A DNA stretch of 64,000 nucleotides from Microcoleus vaginatus WJT46-NPBG5 (GTDB lineage: Bacteria > Cyanobacteriota > Cyanobacteriia > Cyanobacteriales > Oscillatoriaceae): contig JAHHHM010000018.1 in the NCBI GenBank assembly GCA_019359355.1, forward strand, positions 62,001 through 126,000. The letters run 5' to 3'. The position numbers were made by a program, and so were the translations under genes. The notes beneath the pieces were generated by a model. That model was not told where the DNA came from, did not search any database, and saw only the letters and a program-made list of their open reading frames with translations. This document shows positions 1 to 8,917 of the stretch, one piece after another. Within the stretch, counting starts at the first letter, position 1, and each line of letters begins with the position of its first letter.

Positions 1-44
1 ACGAACTAGCCCAGCTGATTGGCGACCTCAAAGCCGGCTCCTAA
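1..44 (+). CDS. C-terminal tail of a gene cut by the left edge
   Basis: Frame 3 of the first 44 bases reads ELAQLIGDLKAGS and then a TAA stop at 42-44. The other plus frames are closed by stops or read less like protein. This could be the last 13 residues of a gene lying mostly outside the window. The tail is too short to name a family, so the call rests only on an open frame with plausible composition. Confidence 0.3.
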   Translation, partial: ELAQLIGDLKAGS

Positions 45-335
45 TTTTCAACTAGGGCAAAAACGAATCAAAAGCAACGTGCAAATTGGGCAAAAGAAAT
101 TGAAGAGTCTGGACGGTTTACGTTTGCGCTCTAGAAAAAAGAGAAGATAAAAGACTTTCACCCTTGATTCTTCTACGTTTGGCAGGCAAACTTTAATTCC
201 GCCCAGGCTACTTCACCCTTCATCCAGGCACTGTTATTTGAAATAAAATTTGGCTTTTGGTGAGTTGAGAGATACGATAGCAACGACTGCTTGTTTGCAG
301 GAGCCAAGACCGCTGCTTTACTGTTGGTGTGGGAT

Positions 336-2615
336 ATGACTAGAGATCGCAAAGGTCGAGACCGGCGGCGTGTCGCTAGGTCTTCAAAGCCAGTTGAGGA
401 CAGCCAATTTCGTGTGTTTCCAGCTTTACCTAGCACGAGCGCCGGGGAGCCGGTGGCTCAGCCCACTCCAGAATGGGAGGCGAGTAATGGTGTGCAATCG
501 GCACCCCTACAACCCAAAGGATTAGGGGCTAAAGCGGATTCTCAGACGCGCCGCTCTAGGCGTTCGCGAAACGCCTTAAAAAATTCTTTCAAGCCCCCCC
601 AGGGGCTGCAAAATCTGCTAAATAGCTGGCTGTTTTGGTGGGTGACAGCAGCTATCGTGTTTGGGGGAAGTGGATTTATGGCCATCGCCCTGTTGTTGCG
701 GCTGCCGGCCCTCCCCAACTGCCCAGCTATCTTTTGGCCAACCGCTTCGGCGAGCTTACGCATTTATTGCGCTCAACTGGCCGCGAACAAGGAAACTGTT
801 GAGGACTTGCTAGGGGCAATCGAGTTGGTTAATGACCTGCCAAACGATCACCCAATGCGCGAGGAAATCAACCGCAACATCGAAGATTGGTCGCAGCAGA
901 TCCTGGATTTGTGTGACAACACCTTCCAAGCCGGCAAGCTGGATCAAGCCATTGAAATGGCCCGCAAAGTGCCTTCAAACGTGCCGGCCTACCGATTAGT
1001 AGAGGAGCGGATTGATCGCTGGAAAGCTACTTGGGCAGAAGCCGAAGAAATTTATAAAAAAGCTGAAGCCGAACTGCGTAAGCAAAACTGGCCACAAGCA
1101 TTTCGGGAAGCTGTACGGCTGCTGGATGTGGGCAATAACTACTGGGCAACCACCAAGTATGAAGAACTCACGCTCCTGATGAAGTCGGCGCGAGAGGATG
1201 GTAATAAGCTCGGCAAAGCTTACAACAGCGCCGATCAAGGTGGGTTAGAGAACTTGCTGCAGGCGGTTAAACTCGCACAGTCAATTGGCCCAAAAAGTCA
1301 TGTTTATCGCGACGCTCAAGAGGCCCTCAGAAAATTTAGCAGCAAGCTCATGGATTTGGCTGAGGACACCCTAGAAAAGCGGGATTTGCAGGGGGCAATC
1401 TCCATCGTGCGCCAAATTCCTGAGAGCGTGAATCTCAAGGACGAAGTTCAAGACTTTATTGATCTAGCAAGGGCAGAAGCCCAAAGCTGGCCAGACACGG
1501 TTGAAGGGATCGAATCGGCGATTACCGCAGCCCAAAAGATTAACCGCAAACGCCCTCTTTATAGCAAAGCCCAGCGATTGATCAGCCAGTGGCAGCAAAG
1601 CCTTGAAGGTCTGGCCTATTTAGAGCGAGCGCGTGCATTGGCTAAAGGTGGCGTGATTAGTGACTTAAAAGAGGCCATCTCTCAAGCGCAGCTCGTCTCC
1701 AGTTCTAAACCGCGCTGGGAAGAAGCGCAAGCCGAAATCAAGCGCTGGAGAAGCCAAATAGAGACTCAGGAAGACCGGCCCTATTTAGACAAGGCTGAGA
1801 TGTTAGCCAGATCCGGAAGTGTTAGTGCTCTGCAAGCAGCAATTAATCAGGCCAATATGATTGGCGGAGGACGGGCGCTTTACGAGGAAGCTCAGAAGAA
1901 AATTCAGGAGTGGAATCGACAGATACAAACTCAGGAAGACCGGCCCGCCCTCGAAATGGCTATGCAACTGGCCCGCTCTGGTAACACCGGCTCACTGCAA
2001 GCGGCGATTAATGAAGCCCGTAAGATTAGCAGCGGACGGGCGCTTTACGACGAAGCTCAGGAGAAAATTCAGGAGTGGAAATGGCAACAGCAACAGCAGG
2101 AAGATCAGCCCTATCTCGACCGAGCGCGGCAGATGGCAGATATGGGCCGGCTGTCTGAGGCTATTGCGGCGGCAGAAAGAATTCAACCAGGACGTGCTCT
2201 GTATGAGAGCGCTCAAGAGGCAATCAAAACCTGGCGTGATGAAATTCGGGCGAAGCAAGATATCGAGGATGCCTATCGCTACGCAAATTCGGGAAATCCA
2301 GAAACTCTGGCGTCTGCGATTCGCACAGCTAATCAAGTGTCTGATTCTAGCTTGTTACGGGCGGAGGCGGATGGGCTGATCGAGCAATGGAGCCAGCAAA
2401 TTTTGGCCATTGCCAGAGAACGGGCGGCATCCGACTTACCCGCCGCGATTGAAATTGCCCAGAAGATCCCTTCCTATGCCGGGGCTTTTTCGGCGGCTCA
2501 ACGACAGATAGAGAGTTGGCAACAACAGTTAAATCCCGCGCCGGCACCTTCTGCGGTAGCCCCCGCGCCGGTTCCTTCGGCAGCGCCCGCACCCCCACCT
2601 CCAGCAGCCCCCTAG
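336..2615 (+). CDS. repeat-built single-TM cyanobacterial protein, function unknown
   Basis: The protein has 759 residues if it starts at ATG 336; an in-frame TTG at 291 is less likely. A basic, Ser/Arg/Pro-rich N-terminus is followed by one hydrophobic segment about 90 residues in, and then a long soluble region. That region is built from divergent repeats of about 45-56 residues, each containing a core like AIxxAxxIxxGRALYxEAQ followed by IxxW. The tail is Ala/Pro-rich. Cyanobacterial proteins of this build are often labelled 'chromosome segregation ATPase', but no Walker motif is visible, so that name is not adopted. Two neighbouring repeats are nearly identical at DNA level (around 1866 and 2034), which suggests recent tandem duplication. 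A scaffold or adaptor role is inference only. Confidence 0.75.
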   Translation: MTRDRKGRDRRRVARSSKPVEDSQFRVFPALPSTSAGEPVAQPTPEWEASNGVQSAPLQPKGLGAKADSQTRRSRRSRNALKNSFKPPQGLQNLLNSWLFWWVTAAIVFGGSGFMAIALLLRLPALPNCPAIFWPTASASLRIYCAQLAANKETVEDLLGAIELVNDLPNDHPMREEINRNIEDWSQQILDLCDNTFQAGKLDQAIEMARKVPSNVPAYRLVEERIDRWKATWAEAEEIYKKAEAELRKQNWPQAFREAVRLLDVGNNYWATTKYEELTLLMKSAREDGNKLGKAYNSADQGGLENLLQAVKLAQSIGPKSHVYRDAQEALRKFSSKLMDLAEDTLEKRDLQGAISIVRQIPESVNLKDEVQDFIDLARAEAQSWPDTVEGIESAITAAQKINRKRPLYSKAQRLISQWQQSLEGLAYLERARALAKGGVISDLKEAISQAQLVSSSKPRWEEAQAEIKRWRSQIETQEDRPYLDKAEMLARSGSVSALQAAINQANMIGGGRALYEEAQKKIQEWNRQIQTQEDRPALEMAMQLARSGNTGSLQAAINEARKISSGRALYDEAQEKIQEWKWQQQQQEDQPYLDRARQMADMGRLSEAIAAAERIQPGRALYESAQEAIKTWRDEIRAKQDIEDAYRYANSGNPETLASAIRTANQVSDSSLLRAEADGLIEQWSQQILAIARERAASDLPAAIEIAQKIPSYAGAFSAAQRQIESWQQQLNPAPAPSAVAPAPVPSAAPAPPPPAAP

Positions 2616-2646
2616 GACAGAAAGCGGCGTTTTCTCTGGCTAAAGT

Positions 2647-2690
2647 ATGCCGGCATCAACCACAGTTAGATGCCGGCATCTTTTTATTTT
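2647..2690 (+). terminator. rho-independent-type terminator after the repeat protein
   Basis: Two copies of ATGCCGGCAT (2647-2656 and 2670-2679) form a perfect 10-bp stem with a 13-nt loop. The stem is followed by a T-rich run. It sits 32 bases after the stop codon of the upstream gene. The stem is made of the GCCGGC palindrome that is abundant in this genome. Confidence 0.75.
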
Positions 2691-2797
2691 CAATTTAAGA
2701 TTCGGAGAAACTGTTAGAATTTATAAGCAGATTCGCTTTTATGTAGAGGCGAATCTATTAAAAATTAACCGTAATTCAGTGGATCTGATATTGTTTT

Positions 2798-3169
2798 ATG
2801 GCTTCAGTTACCCTCGAAGAAATCTCGCATTTCCGCTCTAAATTAGCCACTTATCCTGATATCTTGAAAGCCCTTGAGGTCATTGAAGATTGTGATGGAG
2901 ATTTGGAAGATGCCGCCCTTGTACTGGCGATTGAGGTTGGACAGCAACCTGACAGTGCAGTTTGGTTAGATGGGTTTGCCAAGCGATATCGCCCCGCTCT
3001 GTGTGAGCAAGCAGTCAGAGAAAATTTGTTAAACGGAGAATTAGCGGCTGTTGTTGAATATTTGACAGCAAATCAGATTTTACCCGTGATATTAGTTGCG
3101 CCGGTTCTCATGTATATGATCAAGCAAGGCGTGAATGATTTTTGCGAACCTCTTGAGTTAAAACTGTAA
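2798..3169 (+). CDS. small conserved cyanobacterial protein, unknown function
   Basis: The protein has 123 residues with an ATG start at 2798 and no clear Shine-Dalgarno sequence. It is soluble, acidic in its first half and predicted largely helical, with no signal peptide, membrane segment or cofactor motif. The central part (EVIEDCDGDLEDAALVLAI) looks like a short helical domain. Composition and codon use resemble the neighbours, and the length and start look genuine. I do not recognise a function. Confidence 0.6.
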   Translation: MASVTLEEISHFRSKLATYPDILKALEVIEDCDGDLEDAALVLAIEVGQQPDSAVWLDGFAKRYRPALCEQAVRENLLNGELAAVVEYLTANQILPVILVAPVLMYMIKQGVNDFCEPLELKL

Positions 3170-3183
3170 AAAGCTAACACGGA

Positions 3184-3364
3184 TCATTCATCCGGATTTA
3201 TGCCCATTTTTCTCAATTGCGCCGCCAAGCGGTTAGCTCGTTGTCTCTCTTCACCGTAAGCAACACATTGCCTTGTGAATTCCACCTGCGTAGCCAAGGC
3301 AATTCCATATTTTGATAATATCTTGCCAAATTTCTAGCTCTACACCAAGAGGAGGAAGTGAAAT
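3184..3364 (-). pseudogene. decayed C-terminus of a Uma2-family (DUF820) protein
   Basis: Read on the minus strand, three successive frames give pieces typical of the end of cyanobacterial Uma2 proteins. These are ISLPPLGVELEIWQ, then ELPWLRRWNSQGNVLLT, then GEERQRANRLAAQLRKMG, ending INPDE and stop TGA at 3184-3186. At least two frameshifts separate the pieces, and no N-terminal nuclease region is present nearby. Uma2 proteins are PD-(D/E)XK-like and occur in many copies in cyanobacteria. This is therefore a remnant, not a gene, and it fills most of the spacer between the genes ending at 3169 and 3495. Confidence 0.7.
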
Positions 3365-3494
3365 AGAGGGTGATTAACCCAACCAACAGCTAATGAAAAT
3401 TAGAGCTATTTAAAATGATTTGAAATTTTTGATAAATCTAAAATGGCTACTCACTAATTAGCAAAGCTAGCAACTAGCCATTAGCGATTAATCA

Positions 3495-5048
3495 TTAACT
3501 CTTTTCAATTTGTCGAACGGCTGTAAGTGCCGAATAACTGACACCGGCAGTTCCTTCGCCTGGATGTGTTGAATCTCCCACCAGCCAAAGATGCTTCACC
3601 GGCGTTCGAGTTGCAAAGCCAAATGGGCCAAAAGTCGGCACTCGCTGACCAATTCCACCAACAACGCCGCGATCACGTCCTGTAAACCGCTCAAAGGTTC
3701 GCGGCGTCGCAGCTTCTTGATAAACAATAGTTGCCGGCGTCAGGTTGAAATAGGAGCGAAGACGGGCGATTGCTGCCTCTGTGTAACGTTGTTTTAACGC
3801 TTCATAATCCGCAGAATTCGACCAAATTCGCGTATCCGTAAACGAAGATGCCGTAATCGTGGCACAGCCTGCCGGCGCACGTCCATCCCCAGGATGACTA
3901 ACGGAGACAAATAAAGAATTATTCTCTCCAATTTCGCCTTCATAATCGTAGAGAAATTGCAGGTGTGGAGGGCATCCAGCGGGAATTGCACTATCTTTTA
4001 CGCCTAAATACACCACAAACGCACCCGATGCCGGTGACAGTTTTTCTACGCGGTTGCGATAGCCTTGAATGTTAACTGCCGGCATTTGCTGTTCTTTATT
4101 CTCTATTTGGCTTTTCTCAGATGGCAACAGTTTCACTAAATTTTGCACCGGCACATTCGCGACAACCCGATCAGCCGGTTCAGTCCAAACTTCCCCTGTT
4201 TTTTGATTGCGAATCACAGCCCCTGAAACGCCTGAATTTTTAACATTAATCTGTTCAACCGTGTGGCGCATCAACAGCTTGCCGCCGTACTTTTCCAGGG
4301 CTTCCACTAAGCGATCACTTAACACCTGCATACTACCCTTTAGGTGATACAAACCTTGAGGTTCTTGAGAAACGCTTAAAGCGGTTGCCGCATAAAGTAA
4401 TGCAGTTTCTTCTGCATCAACTTGAGAATAAAGCTTTAGTTGTAAATCTAAAAATGTTCTGAGGCGACGGTTATCGGCTAAGCCATAAAAGCGCAGCGCA
4501 TCCCCCACCGTCCATAACGTAAACGGAACCGTGATCAAAGTATCCAGACGCACTGCCTTGGTTAGCTGCCACAAATCCCAAAGGTTACGAGGAGGCAAAA
4601 CCGGCTCACGGGCTTGAAATGCCCAACTAGCGCGGAATAACGTTGCAAATAGCTGCCATAACGGTTCGCTGCCTGGAAACTGCCGGTTGCGTTCCGCTTT
4701 CCATTTTTCTGGATCGCGCCAAACCTTAATCGGTTCGGTTTCCCCAGGTAAAAATACTGCACAAGCCGGATCGCAGGGAATCGCAGGCGGCACTTCAACC
4801 TCTAATTCTGAAAAAATGCGGTGATGAATGCCACCCGGTTCTAAACCGGCAACCTGAGTCGCCCCCACATCAAACGTAAAGCCGCGTCGCTGAAAGGTGG
4901 AAGCGCATCCGCCCGGTACAATCGCTTGGTCTAAAATCAGCACTGAATAGCCTCGCTTGGCTAGCAGTCCACCGGCTGTCAAACCCCCAATGCCGGCACC
5001 GACGATGATTACACGCGATTTGCTAAACGTTGCGCGGGGGCTTGCCAT
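3495..5048 (-). CDS. crtD: carotenoid C-3',4' desaturase (CrtD-type FAD enzyme)
   Basis: This is a 517-residue CrtI/CrtD/CrtISO-superfamily flavoenzyme with ATG at 5048. The N-terminal dinucleotide-binding site reads VIIVGAGIGGLTAG and is followed by the acidic end of beta-2 and the PGGCAS segment. The C-terminal FAD segment reads LWLVGDSTHPGEGTAG. Length and the C-terminal signature fit cyanobacterial CrtD, which desaturates the 3',4' bond of the myxoxanthophyll precursor. Related CrtISO or other CrtI-like desaturases are the alternatives. The gene stands alone on the minus strand, with an AT-rich divergent spacer to the M16 peptidase gene. A membrane-associated location in thylakoid or plasma membrane is known for the family, not visible here. 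Confidence 0.72.
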   Translation of the reverse strand: MASPRATFSKSRVIIVGAGIGGLTAGGLLAKRGYSVLILDQAIVPGGCASTFQRRGFTFDVGATQVAGLEPGGIHHRIFSELEVEVPPAIPCDPACAVFLPGETEPIKVWRDPEKWKAERNRQFPGSEPLWQLFATLFRASWAFQAREPVLPPRNLWDLWQLTKAVRLDTLITVPFTLWTVGDALRFYGLADNRRLRTFLDLQLKLYSQVDAEETALLYAATALSVSQEPQGLYHLKGSMQVLSDRLVEALEKYGGKLLMRHTVEQINVKNSGVSGAVIRNQKTGEVWTEPADRVVANVPVQNLVKLLPSEKSQIENKEQQMPAVNIQGYRNRVEKLSPASGAFVVYLGVKDSAIPAGCPPHLQFLYDYEGEIGENNSLFVSVSHPGDGRAPAGCATITASSFTDTRIWSNSADYEALKQRYTEAAIARLRSYFNLTPATIVYQEAATPRTFERFTGRDRGVVGGIGQRVPTFGPFGFATRTPVKHLWLVGDSTHPGEGTAGVSYSALTAVRQIEKS

Positions 5049-5414
5049 AAACGAATACTTTACATTTCTTAATACAATTATTCATAATTTTAGATCATTT
5101 GTTTTGAATAGGCGATGTAACGCGCGGCTTTCCCTGTGCTGAGGCAGTGATAAATGACCTTGATATAAGATTTTTCCTCTTTAACGAGTGATATGCAGCC
5201 TGAAACAAAAAAAATGATGTTGTGTCATTTACAGAAGGATTGCGGTTTATTCACCAACCTGAATCACAGCCTTTCCCACCGGGCTAATGCAGAAATGGCA
5301 TGATAAGTTGATAAGGTTGCCGGCTTAACCGACAATAGCCGTAAATAATTATTAAGATATGAGTAGGAATCACTAAGCCTGCCCTACTTGAGAATCACTA
5401 AGCCAAAGTAATTC
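5049..5414. promoter_or_regulatory. divergent spacer between crtD and the M16 peptidase gene, with direct repeats
   Basis: This 366-bp AT-rich spacer holds the promoters of both divergent genes. Close to the peptidase start are two exact copies of the 13-mer GAATCACTAAGCC (5367-5379 and 5392-5404), 25 bp apart. The second copy ends 10 bases before the ATG. The position would fit an operator or a translational element. No -10/-35 pair is clear enough to call. Confidence 0.45.
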
Positions 5415-6719
5415 ATGACTTCAACCCTACTCAAGTCTTCTGTTGTCCCTCGTCTCAACGCCCCCACGCTGCACCAGATGCCTAACGGGTTGACGATCAT
5501 TGCAGAACAAATCCCCGTTGATGCAGTTAACCTCAGCTTATGGGTTAATGTTGGCTCTGCCGTTGAGTCAAATGCTATTAACGGTATGGCCCATTTTCTA
5601 GAACACATGGTGTTTAAGGGCACTCAAAAACTGCAAAGCGGTGAATTTGAACGCCGGATCGAGGAAAGAGGCGCTGTCACCAACGCCGCAACCAGTCAAG
5701 ATTACACCCACTTTTACATCACTAGCGCCCCCCAGGATTTTGCAGAACTGGCACCGCTGCAAATGGATGTGGCGATTAATCCCAGCATTCCGGATGAGGC
5801 GTTTGAGCGAGAGCGATTTGTGGTTCTGGAAGAAATTCGCCGTTCTGAAGATAATCCTCGCCGGCGCACCTATTACCGCTCAATGGAGACGGCATTTGAA
5901 GTGCTGCCTTACCGGCGTCCTGTGTTAGGGCCGGCCTCTGTGATTGAACAGCTCAAACCCCAGCAGATGCGCGACTTTCACCGCAGCCACTATCAACCTT
6001 CAGCCATGACAGCGGTGGCAGTGGGCAATCTGCCGGTGGAAGAATTAATTGAGATTGTGGCAGCCGGCTTTACAGAAGCATTCAGCCAGCGTGATGGTGA
6101 AATCAAGACTCAGGATTCAGAATTAATTCTTCCTTCAGAAGAACCGGCTTTTACAAAGATTGTCCGTCAAGAATTTATTGATGAAAGCTTGCAGCAAGCG
6201 CGGTTAGTGATGGTTTGGCGGGTGCCAGGACTTGAGCGGCTGCAAGAAACCTATGGGCTAGATGTTTTGGCAACAATTTTAGGACATGGACGCACATCGC
6301 GGCTGGTTCAAGAATTGCGCGAAGAACGGGCATTGGTTTCTCATATTTCTGCCAGCAATATGACGCACCGGCTGCAAGGGTTGTTTTATATTTCAGCGCA
6401 GTTGCCGGTGGAAAATTTAGAGCCGGTGGAAGCAGCGATCGCTGAGCATATCCGCAAAATGCAAACCGAATTAACCACAGAAGCCGAAATCGCTCGCGTT
6501 CGTACCCAAGTGGCGAATCGGTTTATTTTTGGGAATGAAACGCCCAGTGATCGGGCCGGCTTGTATGGCTACTACCGTTCTATGGTGGGAGAACTCGCGC
6601 CGGCACTCACGTATCCCTCCCGAATTCAAGCCCTTGACGCAACGGATTTGCAACAGACAGCACAGCGCTACTTATCCCCAGATGCCTACGGCGTTGTGGT
6701 GTTGCGACCGACTGTTTAG
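5415..6719 (+). CDS. M16 family zinc peptidase (processing-protease type)
   Basis: This 434-residue single-unit M16 protein has its ATG at 5415. The inverted zinc motif HxxEH is present as HFLEH at residues 60-64. A downstream acidic residue region (EEIRRSEDNPRR) is where the third zinc ligand lies in the family. Two domains of similar fold are expected: an active N-terminal half and a non-catalytic C-terminal half containing the R/Y pair (GYYRSM near residue 385). Such proteins degrade peptides or process precursors in the cytoplasm. An intact zinc motif indicates the active rather than the inactive subunit. Cyanobacteria often carry the two subunits side by side, but no second M16 gene lies here. 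Confidence 0.88.
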   Translation: MTSTLLKSSVVPRLNAPTLHQMPNGLTIIAEQIPVDAVNLSLWVNVGSAVESNAINGMAHFLEHMVFKGTQKLQSGEFERRIEERGAVTNAATSQDYTHFYITSAPQDFAELAPLQMDVAINPSIPDEAFERERFVVLEEIRRSEDNPRRRTYYRSMETAFEVLPYRRPVLGPASVIEQLKPQQMRDFHRSHYQPSAMTAVAVGNLPVEELIEIVAAGFTEAFSQRDGEIKTQDSELILPSEEPAFTKIVRQEFIDESLQQARLVMVWRVPGLERLQETYGLDVLATILGHGRTSRLVQELREERALVSHISASNMTHRLQGLFYISAQLPVENLEPVEAAIAEHIRKMQTELTTEAEIARVRTQVANRFIFGNETPSDRAGLYGYYRSMVGELAPALTYPSRIQALDATDLQQTAQRYLSPDAYGVVVLRPTV

Positions 6720-6827
6720 GGGAATGGGGAATGGGGCATGGCGCATGGGGCATAGGAAGAGTATTGTCTGTGATTTATTTACCATGCCCCTACCGTTCTA
6801 GTTAACGTAGCCTTGCCCCATTCCCCA
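6720..6827. repeat. short tandem repeats forming an inverted pair
   Basis: Directly after the peptidase stop come GGGGAATGGGGAATGGGGCA-type repeats (6720-6757). The complementary CATGCCCC and TTGCCCCATTCCCC repeats follow at 6783-6827. The two arms can pair into a long imperfect hairpin between convergent genes, so it may also serve as a bidirectional terminator. The same repeat family appears at 27946-28161. Confidence 0.6.
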
Positions 6828-7850
6828 CTAGGGCACCTGCCAAATTTTCATGGTGCTGTCATTGCTGCCACTGGCTAGAGTGCGGCCATCTGGACTGAAG
6901 GCAAGCGCAAAAACGGTTTTTGTATGATCGCTGAAGGTACGCAGCAGTCTGCCGTTTTGCAAATTCCACAGCTTCACGGTTGTGTCATCACTGCCACTGG
7001 CTAAAGTGCGGCCATCGGGACTGATTGCGATTGCATGAACGGCAAAGCTATGACCTGTAAGGGTATTGAGCAGTCTACGAGCATTTACATCCCACAGTTT
7101 GATTGTTCTATCAAAGCTGCCACTGGCTAAAGTTCGGCCATCGCGGCTGAAGGCAAGGGAACTCACCCAGTCTGAATGGCCGGTGAAGGTGTCTAGCAGA
7201 CTGCCGGTGCCCACGTCCCACAACTTAACGGTTCTGTCAATACTTCCACTGGCGAGGGTTGTGCCATCTGGACTAAAGGCAACACTATTAACCCCATCGG
7301 TGTGTCCGGATAAGGTGCGGATGTAGCCGCCGGTTTGGAGGTTCCACAGGATGATGGTGTTATCCCAACTACCGCTGGCAACAATTTGACCATTTGGACT
7401 AATGGCAACGGATTCGACGGACTCGGTATGCCGGAACAGGGTGTGGCGCAATTGGCCGGTTTTTAAATTCCAGAGGTTGACGGTTGTATCGTCACTGCCA
7501 CTGGCAAGGATTTCTCCATCAGGACTGGTGGCAACAGAATTAACATCCCCTAAGTGCACGGAAAGGGTGTAACGCAATTCGCCGGTGTTGGCGTTCCACA
7601 GCTTGATAGTGTCCTCAATACTACCACTGGCCACAACTTGCCCATCCGGGCTGAAGGCAACGCCAAATACTGCAAAGGCTTTGTCTCCAAAGGTTCGGAG
7701 TAATGGGGTGTTTTGTGCGGTGGTTGGGGTGGTGTCCCGGATGGTTGCCGGCGCGGATATTGATTTGAATGTGGGGGCGAGAGTGGTAATCGCGGTTGCT
7801 GTGACTGCCAAGGCGATGACACGATTCCAGGACGTTTGCTTTAAAGTCAT
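6828..7850 (-). CDS. exported seven-bladed WD40 repeat protein
   Basis: The protein has 340 residues with ATG at 7850. An N-terminal segment with a basic start, a hydrophobic Ala/Thr-rich core and a small-residue end looks like a signal peptide (about residues 1-33). Seven WD40 repeats follow, each with the pattern GH...V.S.AFSPDG..LASGS.D.T.KLW. They start near residue 50 and run to the last residues, which would close one full beta-propeller. No other domain is present, so the role is probably protein-protein interaction outside the cytoplasm (inference). The blades are close to each other in sequence, as in recently amplified cyanobacterial WD40 proteins. Confidence 0.85.
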   Translation of the reverse strand: MTLKQTSWNRVIALAVTATAITTLAPTFKSISAPATIRDTTPTTAQNTPLLRTFGDKAFAVFGVAFSPDGQVVASGSIEDTIKLWNANTGELRYTLSVHLGDVNSVATSPDGEILASGSDDTTVNLWNLKTGQLRHTLFRHTESVESVAISPNGQIVASGSWDNTIILWNLQTGGYIRTLSGHTDGVNSVAFSPDGTTLASGSIDRTVKLWDVGTGSLLDTFTGHSDWVSSLAFSRDGRTLASGSFDRTIKLWDVNARRLLNTLTGHSFAVHAIAISPDGRTLASGSDDTTVKLWNLQNGRLLRTFSDHTKTVFALAFSPDGRTLASGSNDSTMKIWQVP

Positions 7851-8339
7851 GAGTTGATTAGCCCAGAGAAGTAGCAGAAATCTCTATATATCTTCTAACG
7901 AGGAAGCTGTTTGACAAGAGCATTATGGGAAATGTGAGGGATGAAATAGTGCTTTCCCGCCACCCTAAACGCCCAGAACACCCTTCCTGCTCAAGCAAAC
8001 CCAGTTCTACACTTTATACTTTAGATTTTAGATGTAAGGGGATAAAATTCTAGAAAAATATTGAATTTCAAGCGTAGAATACCGGGCGGGATTTGTGCAA
8101 AATACCACAATGCCGGTGAGCCATCGTGGTAAAAGTGATAGTTTTGATGCCACAAGAAGAATGTTGGGTCAGTTTTTGGGAATGATAGGAATGCAGCACC
8201 GGCACAATCTGCCGGTTTTGCGGGATAAAAGGTTTTATTGGTGTCAAAAATATCTGACACGTAACCCCTGATCGTCCATAAAATTCCAAAGTGTCTGCTA
8301 TCGAGATACGGGTGCAACTACAAAAAGAGGGTGCTTGAG
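7851..8339. other. spacer with no supported gene
   Basis: This 489-bp divergent spacer lies between the WD40 gene and the GUN4 gene. Minus-strand frames of 98-99 codons overlap each other here, but they start at weak codons, lack ribosome sites and have no protein-like pattern. The last bases (AAAAAGAGG, 8322-8330) are the ribosome site of the GUN4 gene. Confidence 0.5.
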
Positions 8340-8813
8340 ATGCTGAAGCAAGATGAACTGATCTCATCTGTTGAGACTGACTATGCTGTGCTGCGTGACT
8401 TGCTGGCTGCTGGCAAATGGAAAGAAGCGGATCTAGAGACGAGTGCGGTGATGTTGAAGGCTGCCGGTCGAGAATTAGAAGGCTGGTGCACTTCTGAATG
8501 TCTGAAAAATTTTCCCAGCGAAGCCTTGAGTATTGTTGACCAGTTATGGGTGAAATACAGTAACGGACATTTTGGCTTTAGTGTGCAAACGCGGATTTAT
8601 TTTGAGGTGGGAGAAGATTTTGGAAAATTAGGCGATCTCGTGGGATGGCGAGTTTTTGATTGCTGGTTAGATTATTCTGATCGTCGTTTCGATCTTGCCG
8701 CACCTGCCGGCCATTTGCCATCGGGCGGGGTTGGCTATAAGCGTTGGACGAGATGGGTTGAGGCGAATTATGCTGCGCTTGCCCATAGAGTTGTGGAATG
8801 TCAAATTTGTTAG
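8340..8813 (+). CDS. GUN4 domain protein
   Basis: The protein has 157 residues. ATG 8340 is preferred over the in-frame GTG at 8331 because AGAGG lies 9 bases before it. Most of the protein is one GUN4 domain, with motifs LRDLLAAGKWKEADLET, the GHFGFSVQ segment and the GxRVFDCWLDYSD-like segment. The family binds protoporphyrin IX and Mg-protoporphyrin. The founding member stimulates magnesium chelatase in chlorophyll synthesis. Here the domain is not fused to a kinase or caspase domain as in many paralogues. Whether this is the true chelatase cofactor or a paralogue cannot be decided: it lacks the N-terminal helical domain of longer Gun4 proteins (Synechocystis Gun4 is about 230 residues), which favours a paralogue. 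Confidence 0.83.
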   Translation: MLKQDELISSVETDYAVLRDLLAAGKWKEADLETSAVMLKAAGRELEGWCTSECLKNFPSEALSIVDQLWVKYSNGHFGFSVQTRIYFEVGEDFGKLGDLVGWRVFDCWLDYSDRRFDLAAPAGHLPSGGVGYKRWTRWVEANYAALAHRVVECQIC

Positions 8814-8917
8814 CACCGGCAGCTTTTTTTACCCGTGTTGAAAAATTTTAGTTTTAGATTTTCAAATGCTGAATTGCCCAAATAGTGAGATCCTGAACAA
8901 AGAATCGGAGGATCACT

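Noticed and set aside
1861-2379. 172-codon frame inside the repeat protein gene
   Set aside because: Out-of-frame shadow of the long gene; repeats in the DNA keep it open.
8021-8367. 98-99 codon minus-strand frames before GUN4
   Set aside because: Two frames over the same bases, weak start codons and aromatic-rich non-protein-like composition; the region is a divergent spacer.
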